NCBI RefSeq assembly: GCF_900102795.1
Contig: NZ_FMWG01000006.1
Span: 62,001-126,000 of the forward strand
Length of the DNA stretch: 64,000 bases
Source of the DNA: Epibacterium ulvae
Lineage (GTDB): Bacteria > Pseudomonadota > Alphaproteobacteria > Rhodobacterales > Rhodobacteraceae
Direction of reading: 5' to 3'
Position 1 is the first letter of the stretch. Every line of letters begins with the position of its first letter. The notes beneath the pieces are model-generated. The model saw nothing but the letters and a program-made list of their open reading frames with translations, was not told where the DNA came from and did not search any database. Position numbers and translations under genes: made by a program. Of the stretch, positions 8,929 through 17,230 are shown one piece after another.

Positions 8929-11310
8929 ATGACCGCATCGCGCACGCATCTAAAAACTGTTGAACAGCTTCTACTGTGGCATTCGCACTGGATGATCCAC
9001 CACGCGAACCATATCCGACCGAAGGTGGACGGGATCAAGATCGGTGGTCACCAGGCTTCCTCAGCCTCAATGGTGTCGATCATGACAGCGCTCTATTTCT
9101 CAGCGCTGCGGCCCGAAGACCGTGTGGCTGTCAAACCCCATGCTTCGCCGGTATTTCATGCCGCCCAATACTTGATGGGCAATCAGACCCGCGAGAAAAT
9201 GGAAAATTTCCGCGGTTTGGGGGGTGTGCAAAGCTACCCCTCACGCACGAAAGATATCGACGATGTCGATTTCTCCACCGGCTCAGTGGGTCTGGGCGTT
9301 GCAATCACCTCTTTTGCCTCGATCATTCAGGATTACATAGCCGCGAAAGACTGGGGCAAAGGTTCCCCTATGGGCCGCATGGTAGCACTTGTGGGCGATG
9401 CCGAATTGGACGAAGGCAATATTTACGAGGCGCTGCAGGAAGGCTGGAAAAACGACCTGCGTAATACCTGGTGGATTATCGATTATAACCGACAGTCACT
9501 TGACGGAATTGTGCGCGAGGGCCTGTTCGAGCGCATTGAAAAGATCTTTGATGCTTTTGGCTGGGACGTGGTGCGGGTGAAACACGGGGCTCTGCAACGG
9601 GCCGCATTTGAAGAGCCGGGTGGAGACAAGCTGCGCGAGTGGATCGATGCCTGCCCGAACCAAGAATACTCAGCGCTGACCTTCATGGGGGGCTCTGTCT
9701 GGCGCAAGCGCCTCATGGATGATCTGGGTGATCAAGGTGACGTCACCGCGCTCATCGATCGGCGAAGTGATGACGAACTGGCCGCGCTGATGGAAAATCT
9801 CGGTGGAAACTGTGTGGAGACCATGGCCGACACGTTTGATGCCATCGACCACGACCGCCCGACCTGTTTTCTGGCCTACACGGTCAAAGGTTGGGGAACG
9901 CCAATAGCCGGGCACAAGGACAATCATGGCGGATTGATGAACAAGACCCAGTTTGCTGAATGGCAAAAACATATGGGTGTCGCTGAGGGTCAGGAATGGG
10001 AACGGTTCGCCGGAGTGGAAGATGTCGCCCATCTGGAAAGTTTCCTGAAGGCCGTCCCGTTCTTCGCGGAAGGACCACGCAGATTCAGCGATGGAAAGGT
10101 GTCGGTTCCTTCTGTGGAATTCAGCAGCGATCGCGAAATCTCGACCCAATCCGCCTTTGGGAAAATCCTCGATGGCCTCTCCAAAGGCGACAGCGAATTG
10201 GCCGCGCGCATTGTGACCACATCGCCTGATGTCACAGGCACCACTGGCCTTGCGTCTTGGGTCAACCGTCGCAAGCTGTTCGCTCGCTCTGAGCAGGCAG
10301 ATGCCTTCATCGAGCATCGCATACCTTCGACCGCGAAATGGGCATTTACGCCCGAAGGTCAGCACATCGAACTTGGAATCGCGGAGATGAACCTGTTCCT
10401 TTTGCTTGGCGCGGCGGGACTTTCACATTCCCTTTTCGGGAAGCGCCTGCTTCCCATCGGCACGGTCTATGATCCCTTTGTGCATCGTGGCCTCGATGCG
10501 ATGAATTATGCCTGTTACCAAGATGCGCGCTTCATGATCGTCGGCACGCCATCTGGTGTGACACTGGCTCCAGAAGGTGGCGCGCATCAGTCGATCGGTA
10601 CGCCATTAACCGGCATGAGTCAGGACGGGCTGGCCGCCTTTGAACCCGCCTTTGCCGACGAGTTGGCGGTGATCATGGAATGGGCGTTTGATTACATGCA
10701 GCGAGATGGCGAGGGTGATCCAGATGAGCGCACTTGGCTGCGTGATGAGACCGGCGGCAGCGTCTATCTGCGCCTGACGACCAATCCCATCGAACAACCC
10801 GGAAAACGGCATGACGATGCGTTCCGGCAGGGTGCCATCGACGGCGCTTACTGGCTTCGCAAACCCGGTCCGAACTGTGAAGTCGTGATCGCCTATCAGG
10901 GTGCCGTGGCTTCAGAGGCAATCAAGGCGGCTGGGATCATCGGGGAGGGTCGACGTGACGTTGGTGTTCTCGCCGTCACTTCCGCAGACCGGCTTAATGC
11001 GGGCTGGACCGCCGCACAGCGCGCTCGCTCGCGTGGGAACGTGCTTGCCCGCTCCCACATCGAAACCTTGATGGGTGAATTGCCCTCACATTGCAAAATC
11101 GTCACTGCAATCGATGGGCATCCAGCCACTTTGGCGTGGCTTGGTGGTGTGGCGGGACACCAGACGATTTCACTGGGGGTAGAGCATTTTGGTCAAACGG
11201 GCACAATCGGTGATCTCTACAAGCATCACGGCATTGACGCGGGCTCCATCGCTGAGAAAATTCAGGGTCTTACGGACGGCAAGCACATTCGGATGCACGC
11301 CGTTTCGTGA
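8929..11310 (+). CDS. mdeB: AceE-like 2-oxoacid dehydrogenase E1 (MdeB-like, probably 2-oxobutyrate)
   Basis: A 793-residue homodimeric-type pyruvate dehydrogenase E1 relative. The thiamine diphosphate motif is visible as GDAELDEGN (residues 156-164) followed by DYNRQ at 185-189. The ATG at 8929 has a GGGGAGG site six bases upstream. In P. putida the E1-like mdeB follows mdeA and acts on 2-oxobutyrate, the product of methionine gamma-lyase; the same linkage here supports that role. No E2 or E3 gene is nearby, so it would have to borrow the housekeeping components or act otherwise. A hairpin terminator lies 62 bp downstream. Confidence is high for the family and moderate for the substrate. Confidence 0.88.
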   Translation: MTASRTHLKTVEQLLLWHSHWMIHHANHIRPKVDGIKIGGHQASSASMVSIMTALYFSALRPEDRVAVKPHASPVFHAAQYLMGNQTREKMENFRGLGGVQSYPSRTKDIDDVDFSTGSVGLGVAITSFASIIQDYIAAKDWGKGSPMGRMVALVGDAELDEGNIYEALQEGWKNDLRNTWWIIDYNRQSLDGIVREGLFERIEKIFDAFGWDVVRVKHGALQRAAFEEPGGDKLREWIDACPNQEYSALTFMGGSVWRKRLMDDLGDQGDVTALIDRRSDDELAALMENLGGNCVETMADTFDAIDHDRPTCFLAYTVKGWGTPIAGHKDNHGGLMNKTQFAEWQKHMGVAEGQEWERFAGVEDVAHLESFLKAVPFFAEGPRRFSDGKVSVPSVEFSSDREISTQSAFGKILDGLSKGDSELAARIVTTSPDVTGTTGLASWVNRRKLFARSEQADAFIEHRIPSTAKWAFTPEGQHIELGIAEMNLFLLLGAAGLSHSLFGKRLLPIGTVYDPFVHRGLDAMNYACYQDARFMIVGTPSGVTLAPEGGAHQSIGTPLTGMSQDGLAAFEPAFADELAVIMEWAFDYMQRDGEGDPDERTWLRDETGGSVYLRLTTNPIEQPGKRHDDAFRQGAIDGAYWLRKPGPNCEVVIAYQGAVASEAIKAAGIIGEGRRDVGVLAVTSADRLNAGWTAAQRARSRGNVLARSHIETLMGELPSHCKIVTAIDGHPATLAWLGGVAGHQTISLGVEHFGQTGTIGDLYKHHGIDAGSIAEKIQGLTDGKHIRMHAVS

Positions 11311-11371
11311 TCGTCAACTGGTCCGACATGGTCCGCAGCGCCTTAGCGGTGCTGGTGTGTTCAAACAAAAC

Positions 11372-11398
11372 TATCGTGGCTTCATTGAGGCCACGATA
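11372..11398. terminator. Hairpin terminator between convergent mdeB and DsbA-like genes
   Basis: A perfect 9-bp stem, TATCGTGGC pairing with GCCACGATA, with a 9-base loop, sits in the 119-bp gap between two converging genes. The T-rich flank to the right (ATCTTCTTC) is weak, but the place and stem suggest a bidirectional terminator. Confidence 0.75.
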
Positions 11399-11429
11399 AT
11401 CTTCTTCACTACGTTACTGGAATTCGATC

Positions 11430-12092
11430 CTAACTTGGAACGGTGTGCGTCGCGCTCACCTTCTTGAAACTCACGATCTCATCGAAACGCGCGCGGAATG
11501 CTTCTGGCTGATACACGGAAGCGATCTGGCCAAGCAGCGTGTTGTCGTCCGAGTAGACAAGAATTGTCGGATAGGACTGGATACCTAGGGATGCGGAACG
11601 GTTATAGCTATCGGCGACCAATGGCGATTCTTCAGTCGCGCTTACAATCGCCTGGGTGTCGAGCTTGGGATATCCATGCGCGTCGCAAATTTCATCATAG
11701 GTGGCGGCAAGGTTGAGATCCTTGCCGTTCAGAAAATGTGCATCCTGAATGACATGCGCAAACTCCAATGCGCGTTCCGGAGCCAGAGCTTTCATCTGAA
11801 GAATGGCGTGGCTGGGTGGGGCTGAAATGCTAAGCGGAGCATCTTCACGCTGCAGCATGTCGCGGAACGGTTGCCCGATCGCACGCCCGGTAACCTGGGT
11901 CATCTTGACCTCGGCTTGGGCAATGTAGCCCGCCATATCAGAGTAGCTGCCCACCCGTTCGCCTTTGACCAATCCCCCCGGTACAACCTCGATGTCGACG
12001 TCTGGGTGAGATGAACAAAACGCATCAAGTGTGGGCGTGAAGCCAAAACACCAGCCGCAGAGGGTGTCGTGCCCATAGATGATCTTGGTCAT
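11430..12092 (-). CDS. DsbA-family (FrnE-like) thiol oxidoreductase, CGWC motif
   Basis: A 220-residue thioredoxin-fold protein of the DsbA/2-hydroxychromene-2-carboxylate isomerase group. The redox motif CGWC is at residues 12-15, directly after the first strand (KIIYGHDTL); the cis-proline region reads GIQSYPTILVY. No signal peptide is visible, so it is cytoplasmic, as for FrnE and related proteins. It is the last gene of the leftward eight-gene cluster, with a GGAGGA site before the ATG. In this context (GST, NmrA, flavoprotein) it may isomerise or reduce glutathione adducts, but no substrate can be named. Confidence 0.85.
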   Translation of the reverse strand: MTKIIYGHDTLCGWCFGFTPTLDAFCSSHPDVDIEVVPGGLVKGERVGSYSDMAGYIAQAEVKMTQVTGRAIGQPFRDMLQREDAPLSISAPPSHAILQMKALAPERALEFAHVIQDAHFLNGKDLNLAATYDEICDAHGYPKLDTQAIVSATEESPLVADSYNRSASLGIQSYPTILVYSDDNTLLGQIASVYQPEAFRARFDEIVSFKKVSATHTVPS

Positions 12093-12119
12093 GGAAAATT
12101 CCTCCGTATTGGGGCGGCC

Positions 12120-12743
12120 TCAGGCAGCTGACCCCATAATCTCTGCAACTGACTGGATTTTCGGGAAACCGTCCAAGGCTTCCAGACGGGCCAACCAAGC
12201 TTTGACATTGGGATAGTCAGCCAGAGAGACACCTGCCTCTTCGACGGCAGCAATATAGCCATAGTTCGCCACATCTGCGATGGTCGGTCTATTCCCCACA
12301 AGCCAGTCGTTTTCTGCCAGACGCGGCTCAAACATGGTGTTCATCAGGGCATGGGTTTTCTCGACCGCGCCGTCATAGTCGATTGGTACACCGAAGAATT
12401 TAGCGATACGCGCGCCGCAGGGTCCTTCGAACACTTCTTTGACACTGGTTGTCAACCATTCCTGAACCTGTGCCGCAGCGACCGGGTCCGTCGGCAGCCA
12501 TGTACGATCCGCGTCGTATTGCATAGCCAGATAGGTCAGGATTGATGTGGAATCGCGCAAGGTGACATCACCATCGACCAGTGCGGGCACCTGACCCAGC
12601 GGGCTGATCTTCAGATACTCGGGTTGCTTATGCGCCCCGGTTTGCAGGTCCACGAGGACGGCCTCGTGGTCTACATTCAACAACGACAGCATGGCTGTGG
12701 CGCGGTGAGCGTGACCGGACAGGGGGTGTGTATAGAGTTTCAT
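12120..12743 (-). CDS. Glutathione S-transferase
   Basis: A 207-residue GST. The N-terminal thioredoxin-like domain (MKLYTHPLSGHAHRATAML) contains the cis-Pro region LGQVPALVDGD and the glutathione-contacting DST in LRDSTSILTYLA; the C-terminal helical domain follows, with the conserved NRPTIADVA motif. I chose the ATG at 12743 because the fold begins there; an upstream in-frame ATG would add 18 residues overlapping the neighbouring gene. It lies 4 bp downstream of the NmrA-like gene. Likely conjugates or dehalogenates an electrophile, or serves in quinone handling with its neighbours. Confidence 0.9.
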   Translation of the reverse strand: MKLYTHPLSGHAHRATAMLSLLNVDHEAVLVDLQTGAHKQPEYLKISPLGQVPALVDGDVTLRDSTSILTYLAMQYDADRTWLPTDPVAAAQVQEWLTTSVKEVFEGPCGARIAKFFGVPIDYDGAVEKTHALMNTMFEPRLAENDWLVGNRPTIADVANYGYIAAVEEAGVSLADYPNVKAWLARLEALDGFPKIQSVAEIMGSAA

Positions 12744-12747
12744 GAGG

Positions 12748-13644
12748 CTATCCTTGTTGGGTAAAGTGATTGCGATGCCGTGACACCCAGTCGGCAAAGG
12801 ATGTCAGTTTGAGATTGAACCGGTTTTCGATCTCCGAAGGGTCGGTCAGGAAGCCGGGTTGGAACTGATCCGGATTGGCCTGCACGCCGCCATACATACC
12901 GGCGATCATGCCAGCGACGTGTGCGCCAGCCAGCACCGAAAGCTGTGACTCGAACGTGGCGGGGGTCATCACGTCATAGGTCAGATTTCTCCCCAGCACC
13001 TCGCCCATGATGCGGGAAAGGTCATCGCCATCTAATGCCGCAGGTCCGCCAAGGCGCAGCACCTTGTTCGGCAGATCGCCTTGCAAGGCCTTGTCTGCAA
13101 CACGGCCAAAATCAGCAGCAGCACCCCATTGCATCTTGAAGCTGGCAGGCGTCGGATAGGCAAGCTTGCCGCGCGCAAGCCCTTCGGCGGTCCAAGGTCC
13201 AAGCAAATTTTCCATGTAGGTGATTGGCACCAGCCCGAGGAAGGAAAACCCGTCCTCCTGCAATCTACGCCACAACACGGCACCGGGGTCAGTGGTCGAC
13301 GACGGGTCCATGATCGGCCCACCCGTGTTCCAGACGACACGTGTAATCCCGGCATCCTTTGCCGCCTTCAGCGCATTCACACCATAGGCGTTGCGGTCAT
13401 CATTCGGGTCAGTGATCAACGGGACGTGCAAAAACAGCGCGTCCTGCCCTTCGCTGGCGCGGCGTAGGGTTTCGACATCAGCCATATCGCCTGTGACGAC
13501 ATCGACCCCGGCAGCTTTCCAACGCTCCGCGCCGTTGGAGGAACGGGTGAAGGCGCGGACTTGGTGACCTGCATCAATCAGAGCCTGAGTGCCTGCAGCC
13601 ATCTGTGCGCCATTCGCGCCGTAAGAGAGAATTTTGAGGGGCAT
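12748..13644 (-). CDS. NmrA-like NAD(P)-binding oxidoreductase
   Basis: A 298-residue atypical short-chain dehydrogenase of the NmrA/QorB group. The Rossmann motif GANGAQ is at residues 9-14, right at the N-terminus, followed by the typical LIDAGHQVRAFTRSS strand-turn and a GDMADVETLRRA segment. The usual catalytic YxxxK is not evident, as in many NmrA-type redox sensors or quinone reductases. It is in the middle of the leftward cluster, 10 bp downstream of the PNPOx-like gene and 4 bp upstream of the GST gene. A quinone or carbonyl reductase role fits, but a regulatory NAD(P) sensor is possible. Confidence 0.82.
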   Translation of the reverse strand: MPLKILSYGANGAQMAAGTQALIDAGHQVRAFTRSSNGAERWKAAGVDVVTGDMADVETLRRASEGQDALFLHVPLITDPNDDRNAYGVNALKAAKDAGITRVVWNTGGPIMDPSSTTDPGAVLWRRLQEDGFSFLGLVPITYMENLLGPWTAEGLARGKLAYPTPASFKMQWGAAADFGRVADKALQGDLPNKVLRLGGPAALDGDDLSRIMGEVLGRNLTYDVMTPATFESQLSVLAGAHVAGMIAGMYGGVQANPDQFQPGFLTDPSEIENRFNLKLTSFADWVSRHRNHFTQQG

Positions 13645-13654
13645 AATGCAGCTC

Positions 13655-14593
13655 CTATTGCTGGGTCAGGTCAGGATTGACGGGGGATGTTTCGATGAAT
13701 TGCCACCTCAGCTCCGTGGCCGCCGTGCGACGTGTCACGCCCGAGATCGTGACTTGCAACAGACGCAAGGCACCGGGATGAGCGGCAGCGGCGGCCGGAT
13801 CCTCGATCAGTTTGGCTGTGCCGTGCAGGTGAAGCTGGTCACCCGTTTCAAAATCGATAAATAACAGAGCCGCATCCGGGTTCAGCAACAGATTGCCAAA
13901 CGTGTTGTAAAGATCGTTGCCACGGTAGTCGGGGATCGTGATTTGGGTCGCACTGTTTACTGACACAAAGCCGGGCTGGCCCCCACGGTGATTCACATCC
14001 ACCCCTTCGTAGGGCGCGTCAGAGCCGTCCTGCACATAGGATGCGATAAAGAACGTGTCCGAGCGAGTGATCAGCTCGATGTCTTGCGGATCGAGCGATT
14101 CATAGACCTCCGCTGCGTTTGGCGGTGAAGTCATGCCGTTATCGCAGATATCCCGCAGATTGATGTATTTCGGACAGTTGCCATAGCTTTGGACAACGAT
14201 GATGCTGATCTGTCCATCGTCCATGGCCGACACGCGCCCGTGCATCCGGTTGCGGCGCCGGTTTGACAAATCAATCCCCAAGACGCCAACCGGCTGGCCA
14301 ATAGCAATCTGATCAAAGGCCGGCAGGCCGGTACGGTTGCCTGTTTGAACAATCAACGTCTTAGGATCCGGGGAGGAAGCAAACCCAGCTGGTCCGGTCA
14401 GTATCGTGGTATGAGGGAGACCTAGCCGGTCTACCGTGCCCAGAAAAATATATTCCAGACCCTCAAAAAAATCCCGGTGTTGATCTGGCATGTGATCCCG
14501 CATCAGGTGCTTGGTCAGCATGTCGATCTTCTCACGCATGCCAACCTGATTTTGCAGGCGCAGCTCACCTTCGTGAAAATGTTTGATGGTCAT
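13655..14593 (-). CDS. Pyridoxamine 5'-phosphate oxidase-like FMN protein
   Basis: A 312-residue protein with a PNPOx-like split-barrel flavin-binding domain: YIFLGTVDRLGLPHTTILTG with the later GNRTGLPAFDQI and the strand VGVLGIDLSNRRRNRMHGRV. A second barrel-like stretch is visible near residues 210-270 (PGFVSVNSATQITIPDYRGN), so it may be a double-domain form. These proteins bind FMN, F420 or haem and reduce varied substrates; true PNP oxidase is smaller and has a different C-terminus. An AGGA-type site precedes the ATG. It is the fifth gene of the leftward cluster. Confidence 0.78.
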   Translation of the reverse strand: MTIKHFHEGELRLQNQVGMREKIDMLTKHLMRDHMPDQHRDFFEGLEYIFLGTVDRLGLPHTTILTGPAGFASSPDPKTLIVQTGNRTGLPAFDQIAIGQPVGVLGIDLSNRRRNRMHGRVSAMDDGQISIIVVQSYGNCPKYINLRDICDNGMTSPPNAAEVYESLDPQDIELITRSDTFFIASYVQDGSDAPYEGVDVNHRGGQPGFVSVNSATQITIPDYRGNDLYNTFGNLLLNPDAALLFIDFETGDQLHLHGTAKLIEDPAAAAAHPGALRLLQVTISGVTRRTAATELRWQFIETSPVNPDLTQQ

Positions 14594-14617
14594 TGCAATC
14601 CTCCAGGAAGGTGGTGA

Positions 14618-15004
14618 TCAGGACAAAGCAGGTGGGCCGTTCGGACAGTCGATCAGGTAACCCCAGCCGCCGTTTTCCAGCTTCTTGGCCACTTCGGTAG
14701 ACTGACCTTCGGCCAGGACTGCGCCGTCAGGCGCAACGACGCTCCAATTGGCGCGCAGCAAGGCGACATCACCATTGATCACCTCACAGAACACATCGCT
14801 TTTGATGGTGGGTTTCAATTCCATGAACCCTTCAAATGCCTTGCGTGCACCGGTCAGCCCCATGAGTGGTGGTTGATCGGGCGGAAAGAAGATCTGGCAA
14901 TCCGGGTGGAACATCGTGGTTATTCCATCAAGATCGCCATCTTGAAGGTAGGCGTTGACGCAATCCGCGATCTCGCGGGGCTGTTTTGCGATGTATTTGG
15001 ACAT
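14618..15004 (-). CDS. NTF2/SnoaL-like protein, copy 1 of three
   Basis: A 128-residue protein of the NTF2-like alpha+beta-cone fold. The N-terminal helix and pattern DCVNAYLQDGDLDGITTMFHPDC, then GLTGARKAFEGFMELKP and a C-terminal sheet, are typical of SnoaL-like or ketosteroid isomerase-like domains. The ATG at 15004 gives the family's usual length; the frame is open upstream but without similarity. Two further NTF2-like genes stand immediately upstream. Such proteins are small-molecule isomerases, cyclases, dehydratases or ligand binders; function cannot be assigned. Confidence 0.78.
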   Translation of the reverse strand: MSKYIAKQPREIADCVNAYLQDGDLDGITTMFHPDCQIFFPPDQPPLMGLTGARKAFEGFMELKPTIKSDVFCEVINGDVALLRANWSVVAPDGAVLAEGQSTEVAKKLENGGWGYLIDCPNGPPALS

Positions 15005-15027
15005 GAAAAACCTCTGGTTGAGATGGA

Positions 15028-15459
15028 TTAAAAGTCGAAGGAACCGGCGTCGCGTACGCTGTCGGGCAACCAGGTTTCCTGGATGTGCAGCCATGTTACG
15101 GGGGTGGTCATCTTCATGAGCACGCTGGTGACACGGGCATTTTTGTGTGCTGATTGCGTGGCCCCTATCTGCCACTCGGTATAGGTCGCCATCACCAGAT
15201 CCCCAATTTCCTGCCGGATTGCGACGTCCCGGATCTCTATGCGGAAGTCAGTGTTCGAACCATATCCGCTGTCGAATCCGCCTTTCAGCATATCGCCTGT
15301 CAGGATGTGCCCTTCTGGTGGGATGAAGATGACGTTATCGTCCAGGTGGGACAGGAACCGTGGCGCAAGCTGGTCGCGCTCTACGGTACCGTTGAACCAC
15401 TGGGTGAAGAAATCGTGCAAATCGACGATTTCCTTGGTGACGATTTCGAGCGTCGACAT
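15028..15459 (-). CDS. NTF2/SnoaL-like protein, copy 2 of three
   Basis: A 143-residue protein with an NTF2-like layout: LHDFFTQWFNGT at the start, FLSHLDDNVIFIPPEGHILTG in the first sheet and WLHIQETWLP at the end, where family members often carry an interface Trp. It begins at ATG 15459 with a GGAGA-type site upstream; the open frame extends further without similarity. It differs clearly from its two neighbours, so the three are not a recent tandem duplication. Role unknown. Confidence 0.75.
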   Translation of the reverse strand: MSTLEIVTKEIVDLHDFFTQWFNGTVERDQLAPRFLSHLDDNVIFIPPEGHILTGDMLKGGFDSGYGSNTDFRIEIRDVAIRQEIGDLVMATYTEWQIGATQSAHKNARVTSVLMKMTTPVTWLHIQETWLPDSVRDAGSFDF

Positions 15460-15528
15460 GTTGGTCTCCTGCAATGTGCTGAAGGGATGGAGAGGAGGCC
15501 GCACCAGTGTTGAAGCGGCCAGTGCGGT

Positions 15529-15915
15529 TTATTCGGGACCGTTATTGTCCAAGTCTAGGAACATCTTCCACGCGCCGGTTTCGTCGCGTTTATAACCAAG
15601 CACCAACCGGCCCTCAGGCTTTCTGACTTCGCCGGTGTCACGCATCTTCATGGTTCCGTAGAACCGTCCGGATACAATGACCGTGTCTCCGTATTCTTGC
15701 AGATCCTCGATATCGTAACCTGAGGTGATCTCTGCCGCCGCAATACGAGGGTTGTATTTGTCGCGGATCGCCTGCGTGCCAACCGTTACAGGCTGACGTT
15801 CATTGACCGTCATCACATCCGGGTGGCAAGAGGCCACCATGCGCTCAATATCGCCGCTGTCGAGGCCGTTGTTCCATTCGCTGATCGCCGCTTGGATTTC
15901 GTCACGTACCGTCAT
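15529..15915 (-). CDS. NTF2/SnoaL-like (DUF4440-type) protein, copy 3 of three
   Basis: A 128-residue protein whose pattern IQAAISEWNNGLDSGDIERM..CHPDVMTVN and the C-terminal GAWKMFLDLDNN are typical of DUF4440/SnoaL-type NTF2-like proteins. ATG at 15915 is the natural start, four bases after the stop of the preceding ABM-like gene; the upstream open frame is an unrelated overlap. Together with the two genes downstream it makes a run of three small fold-related proteins, unusual in one operon. Function unknown. Confidence 0.78.
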   Translation of the reverse strand: MTVRDEIQAAISEWNNGLDSGDIERMVASCHPDVMTVNERQPVTVGTQAIRDKYNPRIAAAEITSGYDIEDLQEYGDTVIVSGRFYGTMKMRDTGEVRKPEGRLVLGYKRDETGAWKMFLDLDNNGPE

Positions 15916-15919
15916 GGTC

Positions 15920-16228
15920 TTACTCCGAAGTTTTGGGTTGATAGGCTGTAAAAAACTGGCCGACGATGATTTCTTCGATCTCGGCCAGGAAGGCTTGGGT
16001 GGCAGGGCGCTTGGCAAATTGCGGCGTGACACGCTTTGCAGTGGCATGATCTGGGAAGGTGAAAATGTCGGTGTAGAGCGTCGGTCTACTGGGGTCGACA
16101 GACACCAGCGTTTCCCAGGACATGACACCATCCAGCGCCACAAAGTCCTTACGCGCTGCTTCGCGAACCGCATCCACATGGGCGCCGTCCTTCATCTTCA
16201 GGACGAAAATCTCGGTGATGGCGGTCAT
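15920..16228 (-). CDS. ABM/Dabb-like small monooxygenase-fold protein
   Basis: A 102-residue protein of the dimeric alpha+beta-barrel class: ITEIFVLKMKDGAHVDAVREAA opens the first strand and helix, and LYTDIFTFPDHATAKR and the C-terminal FFTAYQP fit the fold. Relatives include quinol monooxygenases (YgiN), heme-degrading and antibiotic-biosynthesis monooxygenases, and non-enzymatic dimers. The ATG at 16228 starts the first gene of the leftward cluster; an in-frame start 36 bases upstream lacks similarity. Divergent from the LysR gene by 99 bp. Quinol oxidation would match its NmrA and GST partners but is not shown. Confidence 0.75.
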   Translation of the reverse strand: MTAITEIFVLKMKDGAHVDAVREAARKDFVALDGVMSWETLVSVDPSRPTLYTDIFTFPDHATAKRVTPQFAKRPATQAFLAEIEEIIVGQFFTAYQPKTSE

Positions 16229-16278
16229 GGCAAGCTCCGTAACTGTGTTGCTTGCAGTGAACATAGTGAACTGCTATC

Positions 16279-16305
16279 GTAAGAATAACCCATCTTTATC
16301 CTAAC
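16279..16305. promoter_or_regulatory. Candidate LysR operator between divergent genes
   Basis: In the 99-bp gap between the ABM-like gene and lysR, an imperfect inverted repeat GTaAGaATAA-N7-TTATcCTaAC (lower case mismatched) gives 8 of 10 paired positions. Position and AT-rich symmetry fit a site for the divergent LysR-type protein, expected to repress itself and activate the cluster when bound to a ligand. Prediction only. Confidence 0.5.
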
Positions 16306-16327
16306 AATCTGATCGGTTAAGCGAACA

Positions 16328-17230
16328 ATGAGCCAGAACAACTTTGGAGAGATTCGTGTCTTTGTGGAAGTTGCACGCCGCGGTGGCTTTCGCGCAGCGG
16401 CGGAGCATTTGCATCAAGCACCGGCATCAGTCAGCGAGGCCATCCAGCGCTTTGAGGACCGACTGGGTGTAAGGTTGTTCGAACGCTCGACCCGGTCTGT
16501 TGCCCTGACACCTATCGGTGAACAGCTCTACACACGGAGCCTTCCAGCCGTCACGGATCTCGAAGGTGCGCTCAGTGCTTTGGATGAAGAGAAAGATCAG
16601 GTGAGCGGCAGATTACGCCTGTCCGCACCTTACAGTGCCGGTCCTTTCTTTCTCGATGATCTTTTGGCCAGCTTTGCCGCCGCCTATCCAAATGTTCAGG
16701 TTGAGATAATCTATGATGATAAGAAGGTTGATCTTCTAACATCCGGCATTGATGCTGCGATCCGATCACAAACCATGATGGCGTCAGACACACATGCTGT
16801 TCCCGTTGGCCCAGAGCTCAACATGACCATCGTCGCGGCGCGCAGTTATCTCGAAGACCGTGGCACGCCTACACATCCGCGTGACGTGCTCGAACATGAT
16901 GCGATCTGCTATGCGTTTGGCCGAGGTGACCGGCTCGCGCCTTGGGGGTTCAAAGGACCGGACGGGTCTTTTGTCATGCAGCCCAAACCAAGACTAGTGG
17001 CGAACGATATGCGCTCACTCCTGCATTATGCTTCTCGTGGCCTGGGTCTTGCTTACATCTACCGTGAGATTGCCGTGCCACATGTTGCAAACAAAGAGCT
17101 TGTCGAAGTGCTCAGAGACCACCTCGCGCCAATGCCGCGCTACTCGATAAATTATCAAAGCAAAAGGCATATGACCCGCCGCCTGCGCGCGTTCATTGAT
17201 CTGGCAAAGACCCAAAACCGCTTGCAGTAG
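16328..17230 (+). CDS. LysR-family transcriptional regulator
   Basis: A 300-residue LysR protein: N-terminal winged helix-turn-helix (VFVEVARRGGFRAAAEHLHQ, then ASVSEAIQRFEDRLGVRLFER) and a C-terminal periplasmic-binding-like effector domain beginning near residue 90 at GRLRLSAPYSAGP. It resembles the group that controls adjacent quinone-reductase or small detoxification operons. It is divergent from the eight-gene cluster, the classic arrangement for LysR-controlled targets. The effector cannot be inferred. Confidence 0.9.
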   Translation: MSQNNFGEIRVFVEVARRGGFRAAAEHLHQAPASVSEAIQRFEDRLGVRLFERSTRSVALTPIGEQLYTRSLPAVTDLEGALSALDEEKDQVSGRLRLSAPYSAGPFFLDDLLASFAAAYPNVQVEIIYDDKKVDLLTSGIDAAIRSQTMMASDTHAVPVGPELNMTIVAARSYLEDRGTPTHPRDVLEHDAICYAFGRGDRLAPWGFKGPDGSFVMQPKPRLVANDMRSLLHYASRGLGLAYIYREIAVPHVANKELVEVLRDHLAPMPRYSINYQSKRHMTRRLRAFIDLAKTQNRLQ

